Source: Microbacteriaceae bacterium PS02344
GTDB lineage: Bacteria; Actinomycetota; Actinomycetes; Actinomycetales; Microbacteriaceae
Length of the DNA stretch: 34,117 bases
Direction: 5' to 3'
Assembly: GCA_029959905.1 (NCBI GenBank)
Contig: JASCNZ010000029.1
Coordinates: 1-34,117, forward strand
The number at the start of each line of letters is the position of its first letter. Position 1 is the first letter of the stretch. The notes below the pieces were generated by a model, which saw only the letters and a list, made by a program, of their open reading frames with translations, was not told the origin of the DNA and ran no database searches. Below are positions 9,801 to 16,584 of this stretch, in pieces. The position numbers and the translations under genes were made by a program.

Positions 9801-12800
9801 CGACGGCCGGCGACAGCGTGCTCGCCAACGCGGTCGCGCCCACCAGTCCCGGCGGAGAGTGCGTACCCGGCGAATGCGCCACGCTGACGCCCGTGTCGTC
9901 GTACACGGTCGCCAAGTCGGCGTCGACGGCGACCGCGGCCCCCGGCGACGTCGTGACGTACACCGTCACGGTGACCAACACGGGAGCGGTGGCGTATACG
10001 GCCGACTCCCCGGCGTCCTTCGCCGACGACCTCTCGGCGGTGCTCGACGACGCGACCTACAACGGCGACGCCACGAACGGTGCGACTGTGACGGGGGCGA
10101 CGCTCGCCTGGTCGGGTGCGCTGGCGGTCGGCGCATCCATCGACATCACCTACTCGGTGACGGTGAACGACCCGCCCTCCGGCGATGACCAGCTCACCAA
10201 CACCGTGATCGCGACCGGCGACGGCGGTGGCTGCGTGCCCGAGGAGTGCACGACGAGCACGCAGGTGCGGGCGTACTCGGTGTCGAAGACGGCCTCGACG
10301 ACGACGGCTCTCCCCGGTGACACCGTCACCTACACCGTGACCGTCACCAACACCGGTGCGGTCGACTACACGGCAGATGCTCCGGCATCGTTCTCGGACG
10401 ACTTTTCCGGAGTGCTCGACGACGCGACGTACAACGGCGATGCGTCGAGCGGTGCGGTCGTGACGGGCTCGACGCTCGACTGGTCGGGTGCCCTCGAGGT
10501 CGGCGAATCGGTCGAGATCACCTACTCCGTGACGGTCGACGATCCCGGCGCGGGCGACGACGTGCTCGCGAACGTCGTGGTGCCGACCGGCGAGGGTGGC
10601 GAGTGCGTGCCGGACGAGTGCGCGACGGCGACGCCCGTGCAGTCGTACACCGTGGCGAAGACGGTCTCGGCCACGACAGCGGTACCGGGCGACGTCCTCA
10701 CCTACACCGTCACGGTGACGAACACGGGCGCGGTGGACTACACGGCGGATGCTCCCGCGTCGTTCACCGACGACCTCTCCGCCGTGCTCGACGACGCGAC
10801 CTACAACAACGACGCGACGAACGGGGCGACCGTGACGGGCTCGACCCTGACCTGGTCGGGGACGCTGGTGGTCGGGGCATCCGTCGACATCACCTACTCG
10901 GTGACCGTCGACGACCCGTCCGACGGCGACGACGTGCTCACGAATGTCGTGGTCCCCACCGGCGACGGCGGCGACTGCGAGCCGGATGCCTGCACGACCA
11001 CGACCGAACTCCGCTCCTACACGGTGTCGAAGACCGCCTCGGTCGCGACGGCCGCTCCCGGCGATGTGGTCAGCTACACCGTCACGGTGCAGAACACGGG
11101 CGCCGTTGACTACACCGCCGCCGACCCGGCATCGTTCACCGACGACCTGTCGGCCGTGCTCGACGACGCGACCTACAACGACGACGCGACGAACGGCGCG
11201 ACCGTGACGGGCTCGACCCTCACCTGGTCCGGCGCGCTCGCCGCCGGCGAGACGGTCGAGATCATCTACTCGGTGACCGTGAACGACCCGCCCGCCGGCG
11301 ATGACGTGCTCACCAACGCGGTCGTGCCGACCGGCGACGGCGGAGCGTGCGGCGACGACTGCGCGACGACGACCGAGGTGCGGTCGTACACCGTGGCGAA
11401 GTCCGCATCGACCGCCGTCGCCGAGCCGGGGAGCGTCGTGTCGTACACCGTGACGGTGACGAACACGGGCGCCGTGGACTACACGGTCGACGACCCGGCT
11501 TCCTTCAGCGACGACCTGTCGGCCGTGCTCGACGACGCGACCTACAACGACGACGCGTCGAACGGCGCGACCGTGAGCGGAACGACCCTGTCGTGGGACG
11601 GGCCGCTGGCGGCGGGCGCATCCATCGAGATCACCTACTCGGTCACGGTCGATGACCCGTCCGCCGGCGACGACGTGCTCACCAACGCGGTGACGCCCAC
11701 CGGCGACGGCGGCGACTGCGTGCCGGATGCGTGCGTGACGGCGACGCGCGTGCAGTCGTACACGGTCAGCAAGGTCGCCTCCACCGCGACCGCCCTGCCC
11801 GGCACCACCGTCGGCTACACGGTGACCGTCACGAACACGGGGTCCGTCGACTACACGGCCGCCGCTCCCGCCTCGTTCACCGACGACCTGTCGGCCGTGC
11901 TCGACGACGCCACGTACAACGGCGACGCGACGAATGGCGCGACCGTGACCGGGACGACCCTGACCTGGTCGGGCCCGCTGGCGGCGGGCGCATCCGTCGA
12001 CGTCACCTACTCGGTCACGGTGAATGACCCGGCCTCGGGCGACGACGAGCTGGTCAACACGGTCGTCGCGACCGGCCCTGGCGGAGACTGCGACCCGCTC
12101 GGCAGCTGCTCGACCACGACGGACGTGCAGTCGTACACCGTCTCGAAGACAGCCTCCGCGCCCTCCGTGCAACTCGGCGGCACGCTGGTCTACACGGTGA
12201 CCGTCACGAATACCGGCGGTGTGGACTACACCGCCGATGCCCCGGCATCGTTCACCGACGACCTGTCGGCCGTACTCGACGACGCCACCTACAACGGTGA
12301 CGCGACGAACGGCGCGACGGTGACCGGATCGACGCTCGCGTGGGCGGGAGCTCTCGCTGCGGGCGCATCGATCGACATCACCTACTCGGTGACCGTCAAT
12401 GCGCCGAACACCGGAGACGACGTGCTCGCCAACGCCGTCGTGCCGAGCGGTCCCGGCGGATCATGCGCGATCGACGGTGACTGCGAGACCCTCACTCCGG
12501 TGCAGTCGTTCTCGGTGACCAAGACGGCGGATGCCTCGACGGTCGTCGCGGGCGACACCATCACCTACACGCTGACCATCGTCAACACCGGCGCGGCCGC
12601 GTACACCGCGGACTCTCCGGCAACGCTCACCGACGACCTGACGGACGTGCTCGACGACGCGACCTACAACGACGACGCGACGAACGGCGCGATCTATGCG
12701 GCGCCGCAACTGAGCTGGACGGGTGCCCTGGCCGTCGGCGAGACGGTGACGGTCACGTACTCCGTGACGGTCGACGACCCGATCACCGGCGACCGACGCA

Positions 12801-14899
12801 TCGACAACGCGGTCGTCACCGACAACGGCGGCACCTGCGACGCCGGCTCGACGGACCCCGCCTGTGTCGTCAACATCCCCGCGGGGTCGTTCACCGTGGC
12901 GAAGACCGCATCGGCGACGAGCGCCCTCTCCGGCGACGTCGTCACCTACACGGTGACGGTGCGCAACACCGGAGCAGTCCCCTACACCGACGACGCCCCG
13001 GCCTCATTCGAGGACAACCTCGCCAACGTGCTCGACGACGCGACCTACAACGACGACGCGACGAACGGCGCCACGGTGACGGGTACGACCCTCGCCTGGC
13101 AGGGCGCGCTCGCGGGGGACGAGACGAGCGGCAGCACCACCTCGGCCACGGCCGCCGACGCCGGCAGCGGCGGCGGGGACGCGAACCTCGGGAACGTGGT
13201 CGTCGCCTCGTCGCCGGGCGGCGAGTGCGACCCCGAGGGCGCATGCGCGACCGACACCCCGATCGGACGGTTCCTCGTCACGAAGACCTCCGACGGTGCC
13301 GGAGTCGTCCACGAGGGCGACGTGCTGACCTACACGATCACCGTCACCAACGACGGCGATGTCGCCTTCACGCAGAGCGATCCGGCATCGTTCACCGACG
13401 ACCTCTCCGACGTGCTCGACGACGCGACGTACAACGGCGACGCGACCGCCGGCGCCACCATCGACGGAACGACGCTGAGCTGGCAGGGCCCGCTCGCCGT
13501 CGGCGCGACGGTCACCCTCACCTACTCGGTGACACTGGGAACGGCGGGCGACGGCGACGGCGTGCTGACCAACGGGGTCGTGCCGGGCGACGGCGGTGCG
13601 TGCATCCTCTCCTGCTCCACCACCGACGAACTGCAGGCCTACACGGTGTCGAAGACCTCGTCGGCCGGTGGATCGGTCGGCGAGGGAGACGTCGTGACCT
13701 ACACGGTCACCGTCACCAACACGGGCGCGGTCGACTACACCGAGGACTCGCCCGCCACCTTCACCGATGACCTCTCGGCGGTTCTCGACGATGCGGCGTA
13801 CAACGACGACGCATCGGCGGGGGCCACCGTCTCCGGAACCACCCTGTCGTGGTCGGGCGCCGTCCCCAGCGGTTCGTCCATCGAGATCACGTACTCGGTG
13901 ACAGCACTCGCCGCAGGAACCGGCGATGGTGTTCTCACGAACGTCGTCGTCCCCATCGGTCCCGGCGGCGAGTGCGCCCCTGACGACGACTGCTCGACCA
14001 CCGACCTGCTGCGCGCGTTCCGCGTCGACAAGGCGACCTCCGCGACGAGCGCCGAGCGCGGCGATGTGGTCGTCTACACGGTGACGGTGACCAACACCGG
14101 CGCCGCGGCCTTCACGGCGGATGCTCCGGCGAGGGTATCCGACGACCTCAGCGGGGTACTCGACGACGCGTCGTACAACGGCGACGCCTCGAACGGCGCC
14201 ACGTATGCGGCACCGGTGCTGTCGTGGTCGCTCGCCCTCGCGCGGGGCGAGAGCGTCGCGCTGACGTACTCGGTCACCGTCGACGACAGCCTCGACGGCG
14301 ATCTCGCTCTGGTCAACGCGGTCGACCCCGGTGCCGACGGTGCGTGCGCCGAGGAGGGGGCCTGCGTGACCGAGACCCCCGTCGGCGGCTTCTCGGTCGC
14401 GAAAGCCGTGGATGTCGCGACGACGGGCCCCGGCGCGACCGTGACCTACGCGATCACCGTGCGGAACGAGGGCGCGGTCGCGTACACCGCCGAGAATCCG
14501 GCCGTCTTCGCCGACGACCTGTCGGACGTGCTCGACGACGGCACCTACAACGGAGACGCGACGAACGGCGCGACCTACGACGAGCCCGTGCTCGTGTGGT
14601 CGGGTCCCCTCGGCGTCGGCGAGTCGATCACCGTCACCTACAGCGTCACGGTCGACGACCAGCTGACCGGTGACCGTCGACTCGAGAACGCGGTTCTGCC
14701 CGGCCCGGGCGGCGGGTGCGCGGCGCAGTGCTCGGTCACGACCTCGGTCGTGACACCGGGGAGTTCGTGGCTCGCCACCACCGGGCTCCCGGCCGGTCTC
14801 CTGGGCGGCGCGCTCGGCGCGGCCGGGCTCGCGGTTCTCGCGGGCCTCGTGCTCCTCGCACGACGCCCCCGACACGAAGGAGTGCACCACGATGTCTGA
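3869..14899 (+). CDS. Giant LATTG-anchored adhesin with 22 tandem Ig-like repeats
   Basis: This 3676-aa exported protein is probably a long fibrillar surface adhesin. In order: signal peptide 1-49; a jelly-roll-like region about 92-305 (starts FQENFENVPG, resembling CshA non-repetitive domains); an Ig-like domain about 314-434 (LDKSFAV to VQYTNP, DUF7933-like); a region about 438-668 that looks like the propeller-type DUF6923; a GEVED domain about 675-842 (DLGDAPDSYGT to GGEVEDYPV); 22 repeats of about 125 aa (about 847-3628, DUF11/DUF7927-like); LATTG at 3635-3639; a hydrophobic anchor; and a basic/histidine tail. LATTG fits class E sortase sorting. The start has GGGGGAGGGA eight bases upstream. 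Domain family names are from memory of sequence patterns. Its stop overlaps the next gene by 8 bp. Confidence 0.9.
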   Translation: MPMHTHRPRTSALRASTERRTRRPLAAITAAMSLIVGLLVSVAPLPAAASSSTAATAVGAVAQSLSGPQAQSMLAKLAAGNPGVPSAPTTLFQENFENVPGTAPVLLSAYTGTTGQQYAASAPWLQNCNGLIVNFNVSNTLLGNCATTASASSIRQLSYALGVHAGSATPGANDAVSALTESPGPGANLIEFATLTPVPVSGANGRFLTFSLDAATRSCATSAPLYTLSYVSTGGTVTPLGSQINPCASGTGVAVPANGSLGATTLNVGTYTANGSFLSNGTAVGIRLVNANGASAGNDAAIDNVRILDVTPQLDKSFAVSARLVGQPTTLTFTITNTSELAAKSGWGFVDTLPAGMTVAPTPNLGGTCTATRTAAAGSGTITVSGGSLAANQTSCTITVDVVSTQVGSYTNGPTNVTTTGLNAPGSTTVQYTNPVEWTCSPDGYLFQSIGTTTAIFAVDLVTGAYAQTGTISRPSNAQGYNTTDDYVYAVIQQRVHRVGSDGSTNDVTPATGWVPGLYNIGDFDEAGHYWVSRNVAGSPWFEIDYAAGSPTYGQVISSGTLSPASISVGSDWVYVDGSLYSINDQGRLIVFDTATKLLTDRGPVAGVPGSVTGSPANYGAGYADADGNLYFSRNETGVIYRVDPDALTSVPFTDGPASTGNDGARCATVPVEIDLGDAPDSYGTTIGADGARHSLSAVDAGGEVTLRLGSAIDAELEGQPTAAADGDDLAGIADEDGVASPIVMASGSTTAVTVSVTNDTGAVATLAGWIDLNGNGVFDAAELVRVVVPAHSGTADYTLTFPVGTATADTFARFRLFEGDVAAPSPVGPAAGGEVEDYPVAYTDRSLSVEKTSSQTADSRPGDVVTYTVTATNTGASPYDAQVPAVIFDDIRAVLDDAEYNGDATATTGPSPVYLDPGFLSWRGSLAPGASVTIEYSVTLTASGDGVVRNVAWQPATPPEPGDPPTEVPTCDPATADGVDPVTGEPCAATTNLLPRLTVEKTADTADLPVDGGAVTYTIVVTNVGPGAFTGSAPATLTDDLSEVLDDADYNGDAAASVGSVTVASSQLNWSGALASGQSATITYSVTYDASAGDNVLLNTACVPEDDALDPDEACNYVQIPGAALVMTKTVDPADGSVLVAGQQVTYTLSFENIGQSAATVDALDTLTGVLDDAQITAGPTASAGLTATLAGDELSITGSVPVGQTLTVTYTATVDAFADQGDHVLGNVLSNGDGSCPPAGCEETENPVRHYTVEKEAATTAPTNPGDTVTYTVTVTNDGAAPYTSTTPASISDDLAAVLDDATLTGTPTAVVVGQPGIQLPAPVFSTPTLTWSGAVGVGQTVEITYTVQVNAPRTGDGSLENAVTPTGLGGECEVDGCATITPVQWFTVSKSASATSALPGDTLVYSVVVTNDSAVPYTVGSPASFTDDLSGVLDDATYNGDATNGATVTGSTLSWQGALAPGASVVIVYSVTIDAPPAGDAVLANVVVPTGEGGECVPDECATATPVQSYTVAKTVSATTAVPGDVLTYTVTVTNTGAVDYTADAPASFTDDLSAVLDDATYNNDATNGATVTGSTLTWSGTLAVGASVDITYSVTVDDPSDGDDVLTNVVVATGDGGDCEPDACTTTTELRSYTVSKAASATTAQLGDTVVYTVTVTNTGAIDYTVADPASFTDDLSAVLDDATYNDDATNGATVTGSTLTWSGALAAGDAIDITYSVTVTSPVTGDDVLTNAVVPTSDGGDCVPDECATRTPVQSFAVTKTADATDVIPGDTITYTLTIVNTGQAPYTAASPATLTDDLSDVLDDATYNDDATNGATYAAPQLTWSGALAVGETVTVTYSVTVDDPVTGDSRLVNGVVTDNGGNCEPGSNDPACVVNIPTGSFTVQKQASAAEALPGDVVTYTVTVTNTGAIDYTVAEPASFADDLTAVLDDATYNDDATNGATVSGTTLTWAGPLAAGASIDIVYSVTVDDPTAGDSVLANAVAPTSPGGECVPGECATLTPVSSYTVAKSASTATAAPGDVVTYTVTVTNTGAVAYTADSPASFADDLSAVLDDATYNGDATNGATVTGATLAWSGALAVGASIDITYSVTVNDPPSGDDQLTNTVIATGDGGGCVPEECTTSTQVRAYSVSKTASTTTALPGDTVTYTVTVTNTGAVDYTADAPASFSDDFSGVLDDATYNGDASSGAVVTGSTLDWSGALEVGESVEITYSVTVDDPGAGDDVLANVVVPTGEGGECVPDECATATPVQSYTVAKTVSATTAVPGDVLTYTVTVTNTGAVDYTADAPASFTDDLSAVLDDATYNNDATNGATVTGSTLTWSGTLVVGASVDITYSVTVDDPSDGDDVLTNVVVPTGDGGDCEPDACTTTTELRSYTVSKTASVATAAPGDVVSYTVTVQNTGAVDYTAADPASFTDDLSAVLDDATYNDDATNGATVTGSTLTWSGALAAGETVEIIYSVTVNDPPAGDDVLTNAVVPTGDGGACGDDCATTTEVRSYTVAKSASTAVAEPGSVVSYTVTVTNTGAVDYTVDDPASFSDDLSAVLDDATYNDDASNGATVSGTTLSWDGPLAAGASIEITYSVTVDDPSAGDDVLTNAVTPTGDGGDCVPDACVTATRVQSYTVSKVASTATALPGTTVGYTVTVTNTGSVDYTAAAPASFTDDLSAVLDDATYNGDATNGATVTGTTLTWSGPLAAGASVDVTYSVTVNDPASGDDELVNTVVATGPGGDCDPLGSCSTTTDVQSYTVSKTASAPSVQLGGTLVYTVTVTNTGGVDYTADAPASFTDDLSAVLDDATYNGDATNGATVTGSTLAWAGALAAGASIDITYSVTVNAPNTGDDVLANAVVPSGPGGSCAIDGDCETLTPVQSFSVTKTADASTVVAGDTITYTLTIVNTGAAAYTADSPATLTDDLTDVLDDATYNDDATNGAIYAAPQLSWTGALAVGETVTVTYSVTVDDPITGDRRIDNAVVTDNGGTCDAGSTDPACVVNIPAGSFTVAKTASATSALSGDVVTYTVTVRNTGAVPYTDDAPASFEDNLANVLDDATYNDDATNGATVTGTTLAWQGALAGDETSGSTTSATAADAGSGGGDANLGNVVVASSPGGECDPEGACATDTPIGRFLVTKTSDGAGVVHEGDVLTYTITVTNDGDVAFTQSDPASFTDDLSDVLDDATYNGDATAGATIDGTTLSWQGPLAVGATVTLTYSVTLGTAGDGDGVLTNGVVPGDGGACILSCSTTDELQAYTVSKTSSAGGSVGEGDVVTYTVTVTNTGAVDYTEDSPATFTDDLSAVLDDAAYNDDASAGATVSGTTLSWSGAVPSGSSIEITYSVTALAAGTGDGVLTNVVVPIGPGGECAPDDDCSTTDLLRAFRVDKATSATSAERGDVVVYTVTVTNTGAAAFTADAPARVSDDLSGVLDDASYNGDASNGATYAAPVLSWSLALARGESVALTYSVTVDDSLDGDLALVNAVDPGADGACAEEGACVTETPVGGFSVAKAVDVATTGPGATVTYAITVRNEGAVAYTAENPAVFADDLSDVLDDGTYNGDATNGATYDEPVLVWSGPLGVGESITVTYSVTVDDQLTGDRRLENAVLPGPGGGCAAQCSVTTSVVTPGSSWLATTGLPAGLLGGALGAAGLAVLAGLVLLARRPRHEGVHHDV
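8324..8791 (+). repeat. Duplicated block, copy A (97% identical to 10565-11032)
   Basis: By direct comparison this 468-bp block differs from 10565-11032 at 12 positions with no gaps. It covers the end of repeat 5, all of repeat 6 and the start of repeat 7. The same 2241-bp offset continues downstream: 8879-9003 is identical to 11120-11244. The duplication is six repeats long in register. Confidence 0.9.
10565..11032 (+). repeat. Duplicated block, copy B (97% identical to 8324-8791)
   Basis: This is the partner of the block at 8324-8791, covering the end of repeat 11, all of repeat 12 and the start of repeat 13. The close identity compared with other repeats points to a recent in-frame duplication or gene conversion within the adhesin. 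Confidence 0.9.
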
Positions 14900-15584
14900 C
14901 CCCCGACCGTTCAGCCCCGAGTCCTGGCCCACGACGTCACGACGGCTGGTCGCGGCGCTCGCCCTGCTGCTGCTCGCGGCGCTCGTCGCCTTCGACGGGC
15001 TCGCGGCACGCGCCGACGCACCGCTCGCCGCCGCTGCCGACGCCGCGCCCGACGTCGCCATCACCCTGGTGAGCGACGCGCAGGAGGTCGCCTCGGGCGA
15101 TGCGATCACGTACACGGCGGTCGTGACGAACAAGGGGGAGGCGTTCGGCGCGCGGGTGGTGCTCGAACCGCCCGCCTACGTCACCCTCGAGACCGTGGAG
15201 CAGGACGGCGCCCTCGACGAGGGCGACGCCACCTGGTCGCTGGCCTTGGCCGCCGGCGAGACGACGACACTCGAGGCGACCGCATCGGTCGGTGAGATCC
15301 CGGCCGACGCGGCTCGCGCCACGGCGCTCATCAGCCTGTACGTCGGCGACGAGACCTCGCCGCTCGTGCGCTCGGCGTCGGCTGACGTCATCGCCGGTGT
15401 CGACGACGAGCAGACGGTCGCCGCGACGTCGGTGCCCCCGTACGCGATGATCGGCGGGGTGGCGGCGGCTCTGGTCGTGGGCATCGTCGCGGTGATCGTG
15501 CTGATGCGGCGTCGGCGCGGCGCGTCGGATGCGGGCTCGGCTGCACCCGCGCCCGGGGCGGCGGAGGCGCGGTCAGCAGACTGA
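14892..15584 (+). CDS. Exported, membrane-anchored DUF11-like protein
   Basis: This 230-aa protein has an N-terminal signal (hydrophobic stretch about 19-36, then AARADAPLAAAADAA). One Ig-like DUF11-type domain follows (about 50-165, with SGDAITYTAVVTNKG). A single C-terminal membrane segment (about 187-205) is followed by RRRRG and an Ala-rich cytoplasmic tail. There is no LPxTG or LAxTG motif, so it stays in the membrane rather than being sorted to the wall. Its ATG overlaps the stop of the giant adhesin (ATGTCTGA), which implies translational coupling. An accessory or chaperone role for the adhesin is possible but is inferred only from that coupling. Confidence 0.8.
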   Translation: MSDPRPFSPESWPTTSRRLVAALALLLLAALVAFDGLAARADAPLAAAADAAPDVAITLVSDAQEVASGDAITYTAVVTNKGEAFGARVVLEPPAYVTLETVEQDGALDEGDATWSLALAAGETTTLEATASVGEIPADAARATALISLYVGDETSPLVRSASADVIAGVDDEQTVAATSVPPYAMIGGVAAALVVGIVAVIVLMRRRRGASDAGSAAPAPGAAEARSAD

Positions 15585-15597
15585 AGGTGAACGAGAT

Positions 15598-15633
15598 CGA
15601 CGAGGGTCCCGGGGGAACCCGGGGCCCTCGTCG
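15598..15633. terminator. Bidirectional terminator between convergent genes
   Basis: Positions 15598-15613 and 15618-15633 form a 16-bp stem with one G-U wobble and a GGAA tetraloop. It sits in the 62-bp gap between the surface locus (+) and the GntR gene (-) and can serve both. Confidence 0.8.
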
Positions 15634-15646
15634 TGTGAGGACTTCG

Positions 15647-16402
15647 TCAGACGATGCCGAAGATGGAGCGGACCGCGGTCTCGGCGGCGGCCCCGTCGCG
15701 GGCGGAGAGCGCCTCGGCCACCGCGTGGCTGCCTGCGCGCGCGGCCTCGATCTCGGCGGAGGAGTATGTGAGGCGACGCACGGCGCGAAGCAGCGAGTAC
15801 TGGCGCTCGGTGATCTCGGCGAACAGGATGGGGCTCCCCGCGCGCGCCGAGAAGAAGAGCAGCAGATCGAGTGCGCGCGTGGCGGCGGCGGCCGGGTCGC
15901 CCAGGGCTTCGAGCAGCGCGTCGATACGCTCGATCGCGGTGTCGGCGTCGGCCGGAGAAAGGCGCGGCACGGCCTGCCGCGCGGCGATGCCCCCGCAGTA
16001 GCCCGCCCACCGGCGGCAGTCTTCGGCGCTCTGACGGGTGAGTGGCGTCACACGCGTGCGCCGGGAGGGCAGCACCTCGACCAGACCGATCTGCTGCAGC
16101 TGCAGGATGGCCTCGCGTACCGGAGTGCGGGAGATGCCCATCTGTTCGGCGAGCTCGCGGTCGCGCAGCAGCTCGCCGTCGGCGATCGCCCCCGAGGCGA
16201 TGGCGGTGCCGAGCTCGGTGAACGCGTCGTCGCCGAGGAAGCGTCGCACGCGTCGGAACTCGGATCCGTCGAAGATCTCTTGCCGGGGAACCGATGCCAC
16301 TCCCGGGCGGGGGTCGGCGGGGGCGAGGTCGTCCTGGTCGCGATCTCCCGGACGGCGTGCTCCGCGAGGGCGGGCTCGGACTTCATCGAACATCAACGTC
16401 AT
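15647..16402 (-). CDS. GntR-family regulator, FadR/FCD type
   Basis: The 251-aa protein has a GntR winged helix at about 60-120 (DRELAEQMGISRTPVREAIL, then LVEVLPSRRTRVTPL) and a helical FCD ligand domain at about 125-245. Such proteins repress genes for sugar-acid or amino-acid use until a small organic acid binds. Two of the His positions that bind metal in typical FCD domains seem replaced: Phe in LDLLLFFSARAGSP where FH is usual, and RSIF where the final RRH is usual. Residues 1-55 are a polar extension of doubtful start, since no strong ribosome binding site precedes 16402. No target operon adjoins it, so its regulon is unknown. Confidence 0.85.
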   Translation of the reverse strand: MTLMFDEVRARPRGARRPGDRDQDDLAPADPRPGVASVPRQEIFDGSEFRRVRRFLGDDAFTELGTAIASGAIADGELLRDRELAEQMGISRTPVREAILQLQQIGLVEVLPSRRTRVTPLTRQSAEDCRRWAGYCGGIAARQAVPRLSPADADTAIERIDALLEALGDPAAAATRALDLLLFFSARAGSPILFAEITERQYSLLRAVRRLTYSSAEIEAARAGSHAVAEALSARDGAAAETAVRSIFGIV

Positions 16403-16428
16403 GGATCACCAATCGACTCGAGAGGGGA

Positions 16429-16461
16429 GAAGGGGGCGGCGCACCACACTCCGCCCCCTTC
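16429..16461 (-). terminator. Terminator hairpin after the two-TM protein gene
   Basis: Positions 16429-16439 and 16451-16461 pair perfectly over 11 bp (GAAGGGGGCGG with its complement) around an 11-nt loop. Read on the minus strand it follows the gene ending at 16585 and is followed by a C/T-rich tract. It lies in the 182-bp gap before the GntR gene. Confidence 0.55.
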
Positions 16462-16543
16462 ACGCGACGAGTTCCCCCTGGAACCGACGCGCTGATGAGG
16501 GAACCGACTCCCCCTCAAGAGAGATGACGAGCGAGCATCCGAT

Positions 16544-16558
16544 ATCTGACGCCCGTTC
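16544..16558. repeat. 15-bp direct repeat, copy 1
   Basis: ATCTGACGCCCGTTC occurs here and identically at 17513-17527. The two copies flank the minus-strand gene at 16585-17292, each lying just 3' of a minus-strand stop codon. Around this copy, CCCG-TTCG-CGGG followed by ATTTTT could form a very short hairpin. Confidence 0.5.
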
Positions 16559-16584
16559 GCGGGATTTTTCGACGCAGGCCGGAA

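Larger units (their letters stand above)
6407..14750 (+). repeat. 22 tandem DUF11/DUF7927-like coding repeats (~375 bp each)
   Basis: Each unit reads roughly: YTVxKxAS, PGDxVTYTVTVTNTG, a FTDDLSxVLDDATYN core, a TLxWSGxLAxG strand, ITYSVTV, then GDxxLxNxVV and a Cys pair. I counted units by the VLDD core, coded near 6551, 7000, 7381, 7768, 8170, 8546, 8919, 9288, 9670, 10041, 10412, 10783, 11158, 11526, 11899, 12271, 12649, 13029, 13411, 13783, 14158 and 14530. The first four and last five units are the most divergent. The middle ones are more alike at DNA level, as expected when recombination homogenises the centre of an array. Units 8 and 17 form a distinct subtype (ATYAAPQL or AIYAAPQL, DPACVVNIP). 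Confidence 0.9.

Noticed and set aside
8063..12172. A minus-strand open frame of about 1370 codons across the adhesin repeats, and a similar 1200-codon frame at 4019-7624
   Set aside because: They are the antisense shadow of a GC-rich repetitive gene. The translations are Arg/Gly/Val-rich without domains, signals or ribosome binding sites, while the + strand has clear Ig-like repeats.
13090..13200. A frameshift pair in repeat 18 as the cause of its odd sequence
   Set aside because: Neither alternative frame restores the ITYSVTV strand. The in-frame reading aligns by substitutions and one codon loss, so a shift is not supported.
6407..14750. Regularly spaced repeats considered as a CRISPR array
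   Set aside because: The units are about 375 bp, in frame, and encode conserved protein domains. There are no short identical repeats with unique spacers and no cas genes.
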